A stretch of 64,000 nt of DNA from a bacterium (GTDB lineage Bacteria; Desulfobacterota; Binatia; DP-6), in the NCBI GenBank assembly GCA_026129405.1, contig JAHCID010000002.1, positions 186,001 to 250,000 of the forward strand. The letters are read 5' to 3'. Position numbers and translations under genes: made by a program. Below the pieces are notes generated by a model. The model was not told the origin of the DNA and searched no databases. It saw only the letters and a list, made by a program, of their open reading frames with translations. Positions 40,723-49,527 of the stretch are shown here, piece after piece (within the stretch, counting starts at the first letter, position 1; every line of letters starts with the position of its first letter).

Positions 40723-42213
40723 ATGACGCGCATGCCGGGATCGGCGCCGACGCAGCTCGAGAATCCGACGGACGCCGCGGGCACGCGCCTGCGGCCCATG
40801 CATCCGCACGTGGTGGTGCTCTTCGGCGCAGCCGGCGATCTCGCCCGGCGCAAGCTGATCCCCGGCCTGTTCCAGCTCTGCCGCGTCGGCCTGCTGCCGG
40901 TCTGTCGCATCGTCGGCACGTCGCTCGAGGAGCTCGACGACGACGGCTTCCGCACCTTCGCGCGTGCCGCCTGCGACGAGTTCTCGCGCTCGCCGTTCAG
41001 CGAGGAGACGTGGGCGGCGTTCGCGGCGACGCTCCACTACGTGCCGCAGTCGGCCGGTCCGGCCGGGCTCGCCGCCGTCGTCGCCGCCATGGAGCGCCAG
41101 CTCGGCGACGGCGTGCGCCGCCTGCACTACGTGAGCGTGCCGCCGCGTGCGGCCCGCGCGGTGGTGAGCATGCTCGGCGACGCGGGGCTCGCCGAGCGCG
41201 CCAGCGTCGTCATGGAGAAGCCGTTCGGCACCGACCTCGCGAGCGCCCGCGAGCTCAACGCCGCGGTGCATGCGGTCTTCGACGAGAGCCAGGTGTTTCG
41301 CATCGACCATTTCCTCGGCAAGGAAGCGGCGCAGAACATCCTCGCGTTCCGCTTCGCGAACGGCCTCTTCGAGCCGATCTGGAACCGCCAGCACATCTCC
41401 CACGTCCAGATCGACGTTCCCGAGACGCTCGCGGTCGGCAAGCGCGCGCCGTTCTACGAGACCGCCGGCGCGTTCCGCGACATGGTCGTGACGCACCTCT
41501 TCCAGATACTCGCCTTCGTCGCCATGGAGCCGCCGACGGCGCTGGAGCCGCGCTCCATCAACGAAGAGAAGAACAAGGTCTTCCGCTCGATGCGCCCGCT
41601 CGACGTGAACAACGTCGTGCGCGGCCAGCACGAGGGTTACTGCTCGCTCGACGGCGTCGATCCGGACTCGCAGACCGAGACGTTCATCGCGCTCAGGTGC
41701 GAGATCGACAACTGGCGTTGGGCGGGCGTGCCGTTCTACCTGCGCACCGGTAAGCACATGGCCGAGGGCGCGCGTATCGTCTCGATCGCGTTCCTCGAGC
41801 CGCCGCGCAGCATGTTCCCGCCGCAGTCGGGCGTGGGGACGAAGGGGCCCGACCATCTGACCTTCGACCTCGGCGAGTCGTCCAAGGTGTCGCTCTCGTT
41901 CTACGGCAAGCGGCCGGGCCCCGGCATGGTGCTCGAGAAGCTCAGCCTCCAGTTCGCGCTCCAGGAGAAGGAGGCGCAGACGGACGTGCTCGAGGCCTAC
42001 GAGCGCCTGATCCTCGACGCCATGAGCGGCGACAAGACGCTCTTCCCGAACGCCGAGGGCATCGAGCGGCTGTGGGAGGTTGCGCAGCCGCTGCTCGACG
42101 ATCCGCCGGAGGTGCAGCTCTACAAGTGCGGCACCTGGGGCCCCAAGTCCATGCACAACCTCGTCGCCCCGTTCGGCTGGCGGCTGCCGTTCGAGCGCGG
42201 CTGGCGCGAGTAG
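40723..42213 (+). CDS. zwf: glucose-6-phosphate 1-dehydrogenase
   Basis: 496 residues, full length. The NADP fold begins VVLFGAAGDLARRKLIPGLF, MEKPFGTDLASA follows, and the active-site motif RIDHFLGKEAAQNI is intact, as is the C-terminal beta+alpha domain (EAYERLILDAMSGDKTLFP, GPKSMHNLVAPFGWRLPF). It oxidises glucose 6-phosphate to 6-phosphogluconolactone, giving NADPH. gnd and pgl are not in the window. GAGGAGG precedes the ATG. Confidence 0.95.
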   Translation: MTRMPGSAPTQLENPTDAAGTRLRPMHPHVVVLFGAAGDLARRKLIPGLFQLCRVGLLPVCRIVGTSLEELDDDGFRTFARAACDEFSRSPFSEETWAAFAATLHYVPQSAGPAGLAAVVAAMERQLGDGVRRLHYVSVPPRAARAVVSMLGDAGLAERASVVMEKPFGTDLASARELNAAVHAVFDESQVFRIDHFLGKEAAQNILAFRFANGLFEPIWNRQHISHVQIDVPETLAVGKRAPFYETAGAFRDMVVTHLFQILAFVAMEPPTALEPRSINEEKNKVFRSMRPLDVNNVVRGQHEGYCSLDGVDPDSQTETFIALRCEIDNWRWAGVPFYLRTGKHMAEGARIVSIAFLEPPRSMFPPQSGVGTKGPDHLTFDLGESSKVSLSFYGKRPGPGMVLEKLSLQFALQEKEAQTDVLEAYERLILDAMSGDKTLFPNAEGIERLWEVAQPLLDDPPEVQLYKCGTWGPKSMHNLVAPFGWRLPFERGWRE

Positions 42214-42226
42214 TCGGCGCCGCCGC

Positions 42227-42790
42227 TCAGGGCAGCGGCTCGTAGCGGATGTCGAGGACCTCGAGCTCTTCGGGGCCGCGCGGCGTGCGCAGCGTGACGA
42301 CGTCGCCCACCGACGCCTTCAGCAGCGCGGTCGCGATCGGCGAGATCCACGACACCCGCCCGCGCGCCGGATCGTACTCGTCGACGCCGACGATGCTGAC
42401 CGTCTGCTCCTCGCCGGACTCGCCCTGGTAGGTGACCGTCGCGCCGAAGTAGACGCGGTCGTGCTCCTTGCCGGCGTTGTCGACGATCACGGCGCTGTCG
42501 AGGCGCTTCGAGAGGAAACGGATGCGGCGGTCGATCTCGCGCAGCTTGCGCTTGCCGTAGATGTAGTCGCCGTTCTCCGAGCGGTCGCCGTTGCTGGCGG
42601 CCCAGGCGATGATGTCGACGAGCTTCGGACGGTCGACCTTCCACAGGCGGTTCAGCTCGTCGTGGAGCCGCTGGCGGCCCGCGGGCGTGATGTAGTTCGT
42701 GAAGCCGCCGGGCAGGCGCGCGTCGTCGTCGGTGACGTCGTCGTCGGTCGCGTCGTCGCCGTCGGGCTCGCGCGTGAAGGCCTTGCTCAT
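42227..42790 (-). CDS. greB: transcription elongation factor GreA/GreB family
   Basis: 187 residues. After an acidic N-terminal extension (DGDDATDDDVTDDDARLP) comes the GreB coiled coil (FTNYITPAGRQRLHDELNRL, ASNGDRSENGDYIYGKRKLR, IDRRIRFLSKRLDSAVIV), with the acidic tip, then the FKBP-like domain (GATVTYQGESGEEQTVSIVG, RVSWISPIATALLKASVGDV). It rescues backtracked RNA polymerase by stimulating transcript cleavage. Convergent with zwf; divergent from the FG-GAP gene. Confidence 0.9.
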   Translation of the reverse strand: MSKAFTREPDGDDATDDDVTDDDARLPGGFTNYITPAGRQRLHDELNRLWKVDRPKLVDIIAWAASNGDRSENGDYIYGKRKLREIDRRIRFLSKRLDSAVIVDNAGKEHDRVYFGATVTYQGESGEEQTVSIVGVDEYDPARGRVSWISPIATALLKASVGDVVTLRTPRGPEELEVLDIRYEPLP

Positions 42791-42992
42791 GGGCCGGAGT
42801 CTAGCCCCTCGGCCCCGGGGCGGGCGAGACGTGGAGGGGCCGGCGCGGCGTCGGCGTTCGCGTGCGAGCGCCGTGCGGACCCGCTGGCGGACCGCCTGCA
42901 AGGCGGTGGGCTCCGGCCCCCCGGGCGCAGTGTGGGCGGTCACGCCCGGGAGGTGGTCGGATGGATGGCACCGCGGCCGTGACCCCCTCGAA

Positions 42993-43021
42993 TTGACAAC
43001 CGGGCCGGGACACGGCTCCAT
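42993..43021 (+). promoter_or_regulatory. candidate leaderless promoter of the FG-GAP lipoprotein gene
   Basis: TTGACA, 17 bases, CTCCAT, then 8 bases to the ATG at 43030. The -35 box is perfect; the -10 box is poor. Confidence 0.35.
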
Positions 43022-43029
43022 GCCGCGCC

Positions 43030-44289
43030 ATGCGCCGATACCTGACGCTCCTCCTCGTGTCGTGTCTGGTCGCCTGTGGCGGAGAAGGGGGGGGCTCCGG
43101 CGGCGGCGCCGCGGCGCCGGTCCCTGCCGCCGACGTCCCGCCGACGCGCGAAGCCCTGACCGGCGGGCCGTTCCCCGCCCTCCTCGTCACGCAGGCGCAG
43201 TTCGTCGAGAAGCGCGGCGCCGACGGGAAGACGGAACAGGTGCCCGGCCCCGCGAAGCTGATCATCGTGCGCGAGACCCCGGAGGGCTGGAAGACGGTGG
43301 TCCTCGAGGACCCGGACTCCAACGTCTTCCACAAGGCAGTGCCGTGGGACGACGGCATCCTCACCATCGGCGGCAACCAGGCGCTGCTGCGCACGTGGAA
43401 GTTCGCCGACGGCGAGTGGAAGCAGGAGACGCACTGGAATCCGAAGTTCGGCGGCAAGTTCGATCGGCTGCGCGACTTCGAGCACGCCGACGTCGACGGC
43501 GACGGCAAGGAAGAGCTGGTGATCGCCACGCACGACCAGGGCGTCATCGTGATCGTCCACCCCGACGAGAACTGGCGCGTCGAGCAGGTCGACGCGACGC
43601 CCAACACCTTCGTGCACGAGATCGAGATCGGCGACATCGACGGCGACGGCAAGCCGGAGTTCTTCGCGACGCCGAGCGCGCCGAACAAGCTCGACGAGGA
43701 GCAGCCCGGCGAGGTGCGCATGTACAAGCGCGACGCCGAGGGCACGTGGCAGAAGTCGATCGTCGACGCGCCCGGCGACACGCACGCGAAGGAGGTCCTC
43801 GCGGCCGACGTCGACAAGGACGGCGTCTCCGAGGTGTACGTCGCGTGGGAGGGCGCGATCGGCCAGGGCGGCGCGCTCGTCCGTCCTGTCACCGTGAAGC
43901 AGTACAAGTGGAAGGACGGGAAGTTCGAGGGCACGACGGTCGCCACGGTGCCGGACCGGCAGATGCGCGCGATCCAGGCCGGCGACGTCAACGGCGACGG
44001 CAAGATCGACATCGTCGCCGGCGCGCTGTCGTCGGGCCTCTGGCTCTTCGAGCAGGGCGACGGCGGCGCGTGGAAGGCGACGGTCATCGACAAGGGCTCG
44101 TCGGGATACGAGCACCCCGTCCATCTCGCCGACCTCGACGGTGACGGCGCGCTCGAGATCTACGTCGCCTCGGAAGAGCAGGGCGAGCTGCGGCGTTACG
44201 CGTGGAAGAACGGCACCTGGGAGAAGACGGTGCTCGCGCCGCTCCACAAGGGCGACATCACCTGGAACGTGACCGACGGGAAGCTCTGA
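43030..44289 (+). CDS. FG-GAP/VCBS-repeat lipoprotein
   Basis: 419 residues. A lipoprotein signal ends LVSCLVAC (Cys16), followed by a Gly/Ser-rich linker. The rest is a beta-propeller with calcium-binding repeats of the DxDxDGxxE type (DVDGDGKEELVIA, DIDGDGKPEFFA, DVDKDGVSEVYVA, DVNGDGKIDIVAG, DLDGDGALEIYVA). It probably faces the periplasm. Role unknown; such propellers often bind carbohydrates or proteins. Confidence 0.82.
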   Translation: MRRYLTLLLVSCLVACGGEGGGSGGGAAAPVPAADVPPTREALTGGPFPALLVTQAQFVEKRGADGKTEQVPGPAKLIIVRETPEGWKTVVLEDPDSNVFHKAVPWDDGILTIGGNQALLRTWKFADGEWKQETHWNPKFGGKFDRLRDFEHADVDGDGKEELVIATHDQGVIVIVHPDENWRVEQVDATPNTFVHEIEIGDIDGDGKPEFFATPSAPNKLDEEQPGEVRMYKRDAEGTWQKSIVDAPGDTHAKEVLAADVDKDGVSEVYVAWEGAIGQGGALVRPVTVKQYKWKDGKFEGTTVATVPDRQMRAIQAGDVNGDGKIDIVAGALSSGLWLFEQGDGGAWKATVIDKGSSGYEHPVHLADLDGDGALEIYVASEEQGELRRYAWKNGTWEKTVLAPLHKGDITWNVTDGKL

Positions 44290-45404
44290 GGGCCGAGCGG
44301 CTCGGCGAGCTGGCGCGGCTGTTCCTGCGCCTCGGCGCCACGGCGTTCGGCGGGCCGGCGGCGCACATCGCGCTCGTCGAGCACGAGGTCGTGGGGCGGC
44401 GGCGCTGGCTCGATCGCGCACGCTTCCTCGATCTCGTCGGCGCGACGAACCTCATCCCGGGGCCGAACTCGACCGAGCTGGCGATCCACATCGGCCACGA
44501 TCGCGCCGGCGCCGCGGGCCTCGTGGTCGCCGGCGTCTGCTTCATCCTGCCGGCTACGCTCATCGTGCTCGTGCTGGCGTGGGCGTACGTACGCTTCGAG
44601 AGCCTGCCGGCGTCCGCCGGCGTGCTCGCGGGCGTCGAGGCGGTGGTCGTCGCCATCGTCGCGCAGGCGCTCTGGCGCCTCGGGCGCGCGGCGATCCGCG
44701 ACCGCACGCTCGCGGGCGTGGCGGTCGCCGCGATCGCGGCGGTCGTGCTCGGGGTGAACGAGCTTCTCGTGCTGCTGGTCGCGGGCGTCGTGGCGGCGGG
44801 GCTGCGCGTCGGCGCCGGGCTCGCCGTCGCCGCCGCGCCGCTCGGCGTCGCGAGCGCGACCGCCGCCACGGCCGTGGCGGCGACGCCGTCGGGGCTCTTC
44901 TGGGTGTTCGTGAAGATCGGCTCGGTGCTGTTCGGAAGCGGCTACGTGCTGCTCGCGTTCCTGCGCACCGATCTCGTGGAGCGCCTCGGGTGGCTCAGCG
45001 AGCAGCAGCTGCTCGATGCCATTGCCATCGGGCAGGTGACGCCGGGCCCGCTCTTCACCACGGCGACGTTCGTCGGCTACCTGCTCGCCGGCGTGCCGGG
45101 CGCGCTCGCCGCGACCGCCGGCATCTTCCTGCCCGCCTTCGTATTCGTGGCGCTCACCGCGCCGGTGATCCGCCGCCTGCGCGCGTCGCCGCTGACGGGC
45201 GGGCTGCTCGACGGCGTCAACGTCGCCTCGTGGGCCCTCATGGCCGTGGTGAGCGTGCCTCTCGCGCGTGCGGCGCTCGTCGACGTGCCGTCGGTGCTGC
45301 TGTGCGCGGCGAGCGGTGCGCTGCTGTGGTGGGGACGGATCGATTCGACCTGGCTCGTGCTGGGCGGTGCGCTCGCCGGCGCCGCCCGCACGCTGCTCGC
45401 CTGA
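44202..45404 (+). CDS. chrA: chromate transporter family (two-domain ChrA)
   Basis: 400 residues with two homologous halves. The first has LFLRLGATAFGGPAAHIALV and GATNLIPGPNSTELAIHIGH, the second FVKIGSVLFGSGYVLLAFLR and AIGQVTPGPLFTTATFVGYL, the duplicated CHR signature. ChrA exports chromate, probably by a chromate/sulfate-like antiport. The only in-frame start is GTG 44202, which overlaps the previous gene by 88 bases; a CTG at 44286 would match homologues better, so the start is uncertain. Confidence 0.82.
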   Translation: MEERHLGEDGARAAPQGRHHLERDRREALRAERLGELARLFLRLGATAFGGPAAHIALVEHEVVGRRRWLDRARFLDLVGATNLIPGPNSTELAIHIGHDRAGAAGLVVAGVCFILPATLIVLVLAWAYVRFESLPASAGVLAGVEAVVVAIVAQALWRLGRAAIRDRTLAGVAVAAIAAVVLGVNELLVLLVAGVVAAGLRVGAGLAVAAAPLGVASATAATAVAATPSGLFWVFVKIGSVLFGSGYVLLAFLRTDLVERLGWLSEQQLLDAIAIGQVTPGPLFTTATFVGYLLAGVPGALAATAGIFLPAFVFVALTAPVIRRLRASPLTGGLLDGVNVASWALMAVVSVPLARAALVDVPSVLLCAASGALLWWGRIDSTWLVLGGALAGAARTLLA

Positions 45405-45412
45405 GCGGGCGC

Positions 45413-46519
45413 TCAGGCGGCGCGGGCGTCGTCGTCCCGGAAGAAGCGGTGGAACGGCACCGGCAACGTCCGCCAGTCGGGCAGCGGCCCGAGCGTATCG
45501 GCGGGATCGACGCTGCTGAACGTGTTCCAGAAGAGCAGCGTGCGATCGCGCCACGGCGGCGTCGCCGCGCGCGCGAGCAGCGCCGCGAGGCACTTGCCGG
45601 TGTACGTCGTCTCGAGACGCACGTCTTCGAGCTCGCGAGCGAGATCGCGCGCCGCCTCCGCCGCGGCGGTCGGCGCGCCGTAGGCGGGGCCGACGAAGTC
45701 GCGGTCGATGGCGAAGTCTTCGAGCGAGAGCGGGGGCGCCGCGACCTCGGGCGCGAGGCGCCGGGCAGCGGCACGGGCGAGCGCGCGCAGCCGCCGCGGC
45801 GACGGCGGCAGGATGTCGGTGACGAGGACGCCGACGACGCGCGTGCGCAGGCCCGCGAGGCGCAGCCCGAGGACGAGGCCCGCGACCGTGCCGCCGCTGC
45901 CGAGCGGGACGAAGATCGCGTCGGGCTCGGGCAGCGCACCCGCGGCGACCTGCTCCGCGAGCTCCAGCGCCGCATCGACGTAGCCGAGCGTGCCGAGCGC
46001 CGACGAGCCGCCGGTGGGGATCACCGCGAGCGGCTCGCCGCGCCAGCGGCCGCGCGCGAGCAGCATCACCCCGCGTCGCACGACGTCGGGTACGCCGGAT
46101 GCGAGGTGCAGCTCGGCGCCCAAAAGGTGGTCGATGAGCAGGCAATGACGCACGTGCGGCGTGACCGGCTGCGGGATCAGCACGAGCACGGTACGCATGC
46201 CGACGGCGCGCGCGCATGCGGCGGTGGCGAGGCCGTGATGCGTGCCGATGCCGCCGAACGTGATGACCGCACGCGATCCGGCCGCGCGTGCCGCACCCAG
46301 GAGCCATTCCAGCTTGCGTGGTTTGTTGCCGCCATACACGGCGCTCGTCCGGTCGTCGCGCTTGATCCACAGCCGCGAAATGCCGCGTGCGCCGCCGAGG
46401 CGGGCGAGCGGGGCGACCGGCGTCGCGCCGTCGACGAGCGTGACGCGCGGCAGACGGGTGGCGAGCGTGGGCCAACGTCGGAGCAGGGCGTTCATCGCGG
46501 CGTCACTTAGCACGTGCAC
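45413..46519 (-). CDS. PLP-dependent ACC deaminase / D-cysteine desulfhydrase family enzyme
   Basis: 368 residues of fold-type II PLP enzyme. The PLP lysine lies in YGGNKPRKLEWLL (about 63-75), then ITFGGIGTHHGLATAACAR and the phosphate-binding VPLGSGGTVAGLVLGLRLAG. The C-terminal part (ETTYTGKCLAALLARA) also fits the family. Substrates in this family are D-cysteine, 1-aminocyclopropane-carboxylate or L-cysteate-like compounds. The sulfur cluster 15 kb away makes a sulfur substrate attractive but is not evidence. An internal Met at 46495 could be the start. Confidence 0.78.
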   Translation of the reverse strand: MHVLSDAAMNALLRRWPTLATRLPRVTLVDGATPVAPLARLGGARGISRLWIKRDDRTSAVYGGNKPRKLEWLLGAARAAGSRAVITFGGIGTHHGLATAACARAVGMRTVLVLIPQPVTPHVRHCLLIDHLLGAELHLASGVPDVVRRGVMLLARGRWRGEPLAVIPTGGSSALGTLGYVDAALELAEQVAAGALPEPDAIFVPLGSGGTVAGLVLGLRLAGLRTRVVGVLVTDILPPSPRRLRALARAAARRLAPEVAAPPLSLEDFAIDRDFVGPAYGAPTAAAEAARDLARELEDVRLETTYTGKCLAALLARAATPPWRDRTLLFWNTFSSVDPADTLGPLPDWRTLPVPFHRFFRDDDARAA

Positions 46520-46653
46520 ATGCGGGTCTCAGCGCACGGTCGCCTGCGACCATGGTCGGCAGCAACGTAAGCGATCGTGCATGAACGCACGCGATGTGGC
46601 TTGCAGTCACACACGGCCAGCGTGCGAAAAGGCCGTCGTTTCGGCGTTTTTTC

Positions 46654-46683
46654 TTGACACTATGACGAGGCGTGACGTACGCG
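46654..46683 (+). promoter_or_regulatory. candidate promoter of the sulfatase-like gene
   Basis: TTGACA at 46654-46659, 18 bases, TACGCG, then 8 bases to the ATG at 46692. A small GCCG/CGGC hairpin followed by TTTTTT lies directly upstream (about 46638-46653). Confidence 0.3.
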
Positions 46684-46691
46684 ATTCCCCC

Positions 46692-48968
46692 ATGCTCGTA
46701 CGGGTGTTCCCAGGTCTGGTCGCTTTGTTCGTCTTCACCGTCGGAGGCCTGGTTGCACCGAGCAGCGCATCGGCCGCGGTTTCGTTCAAGCGTAACCTCG
46801 GACTCTGCGAGCCGCCGAGCGTCTTCTACTCCTCGCGTCACCAGGTCGGTGCGGTTCCCTGCTGCGCCTCGCAGCCGACCATCTGTCCCGGCGGCCTCGC
46901 GTGTCCCGCGGGCGGGATGTGTCTCGACGGCTCGGCGTGCATGCCGTCACCCGGCAAAACGCGGCCGAACATTCTGCTCTTCATCGCCGACGACCAGGGC
47001 GAGTGTCACTACGGCTCGGCGCGCGAGTGTCGCTCCACGCAGAGCGGTACGCCGATCCCCGCGCCCGCGACGCCGAATCTCGACGTCCTCACCGGCTACG
47101 GCACCACGTTCCCGATCGCGCACAACACCGCGGCATGGTGCTACCCGTCGCTCATGACGATGCTCACCGGGCGCTTCCAGAAGAGCTTCGGTGGCCGCAA
47201 CTCGCGGCTCTCGTCGTACTTCGCGACGCTCCCGAGCGTCTTGAAGTCGCTGCCCGGCGACGACGCGCCTGCCGATCCGTGGGATGCGTCGCAGCGCATC
47301 GGCTCATACTGTACCTATCTGGGTGGCAAGTTCACTGCGTCGTCCGGGAATCCCGGCTTCGATGCCGGCGAGCGCGGCTCGGGGCATCGTCTCGGCCGAC
47401 TCTCGTGTCAGCCCGGCGACGACGCCGAGCAGGAGCCGGAGTGCGGGACCGATCAGGACGAGACCTACACGCCGCTCACCGAGCGCGGCATCGAGCAGGT
47501 GTTCCAGTTCATCGACGACATGCTCTACAAGGTGCCGGGCACCACGGCGACGTTCACGTCGCAGCCGTTCTTCATCTGGTACGCGCCGCGCATCCCGCAC
47601 CAGCCGCTGCGCGCCCCGGCCACCGTCGAGAGCTACCTCTTCGGGCCGCGCTTCAACGGCCTGGGCGGCCTGTTCGATCTCGGCCGCTTCTGCAGCGGCT
47701 CGACCTGCCCGCCCTTGGTCCGCGCGTTCGACGAGAGCAACTTCGGCTCGGTACGCGCCTTCTATGCCAACGTCTGGTGGGTCGACGACAACGTCCGCGA
47801 GCTACGCAAGTTCCTCGAGCGCGCCAGCCAGCCGCACTGCGTGGGGCGCAACGGCGAGGGCCGCTACGAGGTGACGTCGCCGCACACCTGTACCGGCACC
47901 TGGATCGACGGCGTCGAGCCGTCCCTCGCCCGCAATACGGTGATCATGTACCTGTCGGACAACGGGTGGCATCTGCCGAACTCGAAGCACCGCTTCGGCG
48001 AGAACGGCTACCGCACGCGCCTGATCGTCTTCGATCCGCGCACGCTGCCCGACCTGGCGTCGCATGCCCGTAACGTGCCGCCCTCGGGCGAGGTCTACGA
48101 GAGCTCGGCGGTCGCGCACACGACCGACCTGCTTCCCACGGCGCTCGGCTTCGCGATCGACTCGCCGACGCCCGTGGCGTGCCCGCCGGGCAACGATGGT
48201 TCGAGCTGCGACGGCCGCGACCTGCGCATGCAGCTCCGCACCGCGCCCGGTGGACCCGCCCCGTCGCGCGACCTGCGCGGGGCGCTCTGTGGGCACCAGA
48301 CGCAGCGCGGGACGAAGGCGACGAAGTTCCGCTACTTCCTCTCCCGTCCGGACAGCGTCGGACGCTGCGTGAACACCGCCCAGCCGGCGTGCACGACGGC
48401 GACGGACTGCGTCCCGGGCAGCGCGTGTGTCGGCGGCTTCTGCGTCCGCGAGGACGAGCGCGCATGCTCCTCGACGTCGCAGTGTGCGGCCGGTGCCGCG
48501 TGTCTCGGCGGCCGCTGCCGTATCGCGCCGTCCTGCATGGACGACGCCGTCTGCGCCGCGCTCCTCCCCGGCCAGCCCACCACCTGCGCGGCGCCCGGGC
48601 AGAAGTACTGCGGCAACGCCCCGAACCAGGGCTGCGGGACGCCCGACGACTGCCCGGCATGCCCGACGGCGAACGGCATCGCGCTGCCCGCCTGCAACCG
48701 CGTCTGCAAGCCGCGCGTCCTCAAGTCGTACTTCTTCGGCAACCGTTTGGAGATGGTCGACCTCTTCGTCGACCCCGACGAGCGCGGGCGGTTCGGCGGC
48801 GACGCCGACAAGATGGCGCTGGCGGGGGCGCTCTCGAACCTGTCCGGCCCGTACGGTCCGACGCTGCGCCGGATGAGCTGCTGCCTCGACGACTGGTACG
48901 ACTCCGGCGTCGGCTCGGTGTGTGCGAGCGGCTTCGCCTGCCCGGCCGATCTCACCTGCAACCAGTAG
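46692..48968 (+). CDS. secreted sulfatase-like protein with deviant CxPxL motif
   Basis: 758 residues with signal peptide MLVRVFPGLVALFVFTVGGL. The alkaline-phosphatase-superfamily sulfatase fold has NILLFIADDQGECHYG (metal Asp pair), the active-site helix WCYPSLMTMLTGR near residue 150, RIPHQPLRAP, and YLSDNGWHLPNSKHRFGENG. The formylglycine motif CxPxR reads C-Y-P-S-L, so Arg is replaced by Leu. Three Cys-rich modules (CTTATDCVPGSACVGGFC and alike) are inserted before the C-terminus. It may hydrolyse sulfate or phosphate esters outside the cell or be non-catalytic. ATG 46662 is also possible. Confidence 0.75.
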   Translation: MLVRVFPGLVALFVFTVGGLVAPSSASAAVSFKRNLGLCEPPSVFYSSRHQVGAVPCCASQPTICPGGLACPAGGMCLDGSACMPSPGKTRPNILLFIADDQGECHYGSARECRSTQSGTPIPAPATPNLDVLTGYGTTFPIAHNTAAWCYPSLMTMLTGRFQKSFGGRNSRLSSYFATLPSVLKSLPGDDAPADPWDASQRIGSYCTYLGGKFTASSGNPGFDAGERGSGHRLGRLSCQPGDDAEQEPECGTDQDETYTPLTERGIEQVFQFIDDMLYKVPGTTATFTSQPFFIWYAPRIPHQPLRAPATVESYLFGPRFNGLGGLFDLGRFCSGSTCPPLVRAFDESNFGSVRAFYANVWWVDDNVRELRKFLERASQPHCVGRNGEGRYEVTSPHTCTGTWIDGVEPSLARNTVIMYLSDNGWHLPNSKHRFGENGYRTRLIVFDPRTLPDLASHARNVPPSGEVYESSAVAHTTDLLPTALGFAIDSPTPVACPPGNDGSSCDGRDLRMQLRTAPGGPAPSRDLRGALCGHQTQRGTKATKFRYFLSRPDSVGRCVNTAQPACTTATDCVPGSACVGGFCVREDERACSSTSQCAAGAACLGGRCRIAPSCMDDAVCAALLPGQPTTCAAPGQKYCGNAPNQGCGTPDDCPACPTANGIALPACNRVCKPRVLKSYFFGNRLEMVDLFVDPDERGRFGGDADKMALAGALSNLSGPYGPTLRRMSCCLDDWYDSGVGSVCASGFACPADLTCNQ

Positions 48969-49061
48969 CGCTCGCGACGCCATGGCGGCGGCGGCGCGTC
49001 CGCCCGGACGCGCGGCGCCGCTTGCTCACCGGGGTTCGGCGGCGTACCACAGAAGCCGGTG

Positions 49062-49445
49062 ATGCGTCGTCGATTCGCCGCCCGCGTGGCTCCGATCGCG
49101 GCTCTGGTCATGCTGCTGGCCGGCGTCGTGCTGTGCCCCACGCGCTGTCTCGCCGGCGACGGGTCCACGCAGACTGCGCCGCCGCCCTGCCATCACGACG
49201 CCGGCGGCACGGACGGCGCGGGAGCGCTGCCGCCGGCCGCACACGCCAGCTGCTGTGCGGCCGCGCTTCAGGCTCCGGCCACGACCCCGAGCGCCCTCGC
49301 CCCCGTGCTGGCGGTCCTGCCCGCGCCGCCGCTCGGGTCGCTGCGCGCCGCGGCGGCCCCGTCGCTCGGCGATCCCGTGCGCTCCGGCGCGCGCGGCGCG
49401 CCGCCGGGACCGCTGTATCTGCGCCTGCGCACGCTCCTCGTTTGA
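49062..49445 (+). CDS. small exported Cys/His protein heading a copper module
   Basis: 127 residues. N-terminal signal APIALVMLL-like segment AARVAPIAALVMLLAGVVLC, then PPPCHHDAGG and HASCCAAALQ, which could bind soft metals. The C-terminal half is Pro/Ala/Leu-rich. GTG 49059 immediately before the ATG could also serve. Genes of this DUF2946-like type precede copper or heavy-metal efflux parts, and the next genes here are a TolC-like protein and a multicopper oxidase. Confidence 0.6.
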   Translation: MRRRFAARVAPIAALVMLLAGVVLCPTRCLAGDGSTQTAPPPCHHDAGGTDGAGALPPAAHASCCAAALQAPATTPSALAPVLAVLPAPPLGSLRAAAAPSLGDPVRSGARGAPPGPLYLRLRTLLV

Positions 49446-49527
49446 GCTGCCCGTCCCGCCTTGCCGGCGGGATGATCGGCCCACCCGCAGCCCGGCCCCC
49501 CGGGGCCGGCTCGTCCGAGGAACGTGC

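Noticed and set aside
45396-45420. Hairpin at the convergent chrA and deaminase ends as a terminator
   Set aside because: CGCCTGAGCG/CGCTCAGGCG has almost no loop and consists largely of the two stop-codon regions themselves.
46620-46653. Plus-strand terminator GCCG-TCGTTT-CGGC with TTTTTT
   Set aside because: The stem is only four base pairs and no plus-strand transcript is expected to end there; kept only as a note to the promoter that follows.
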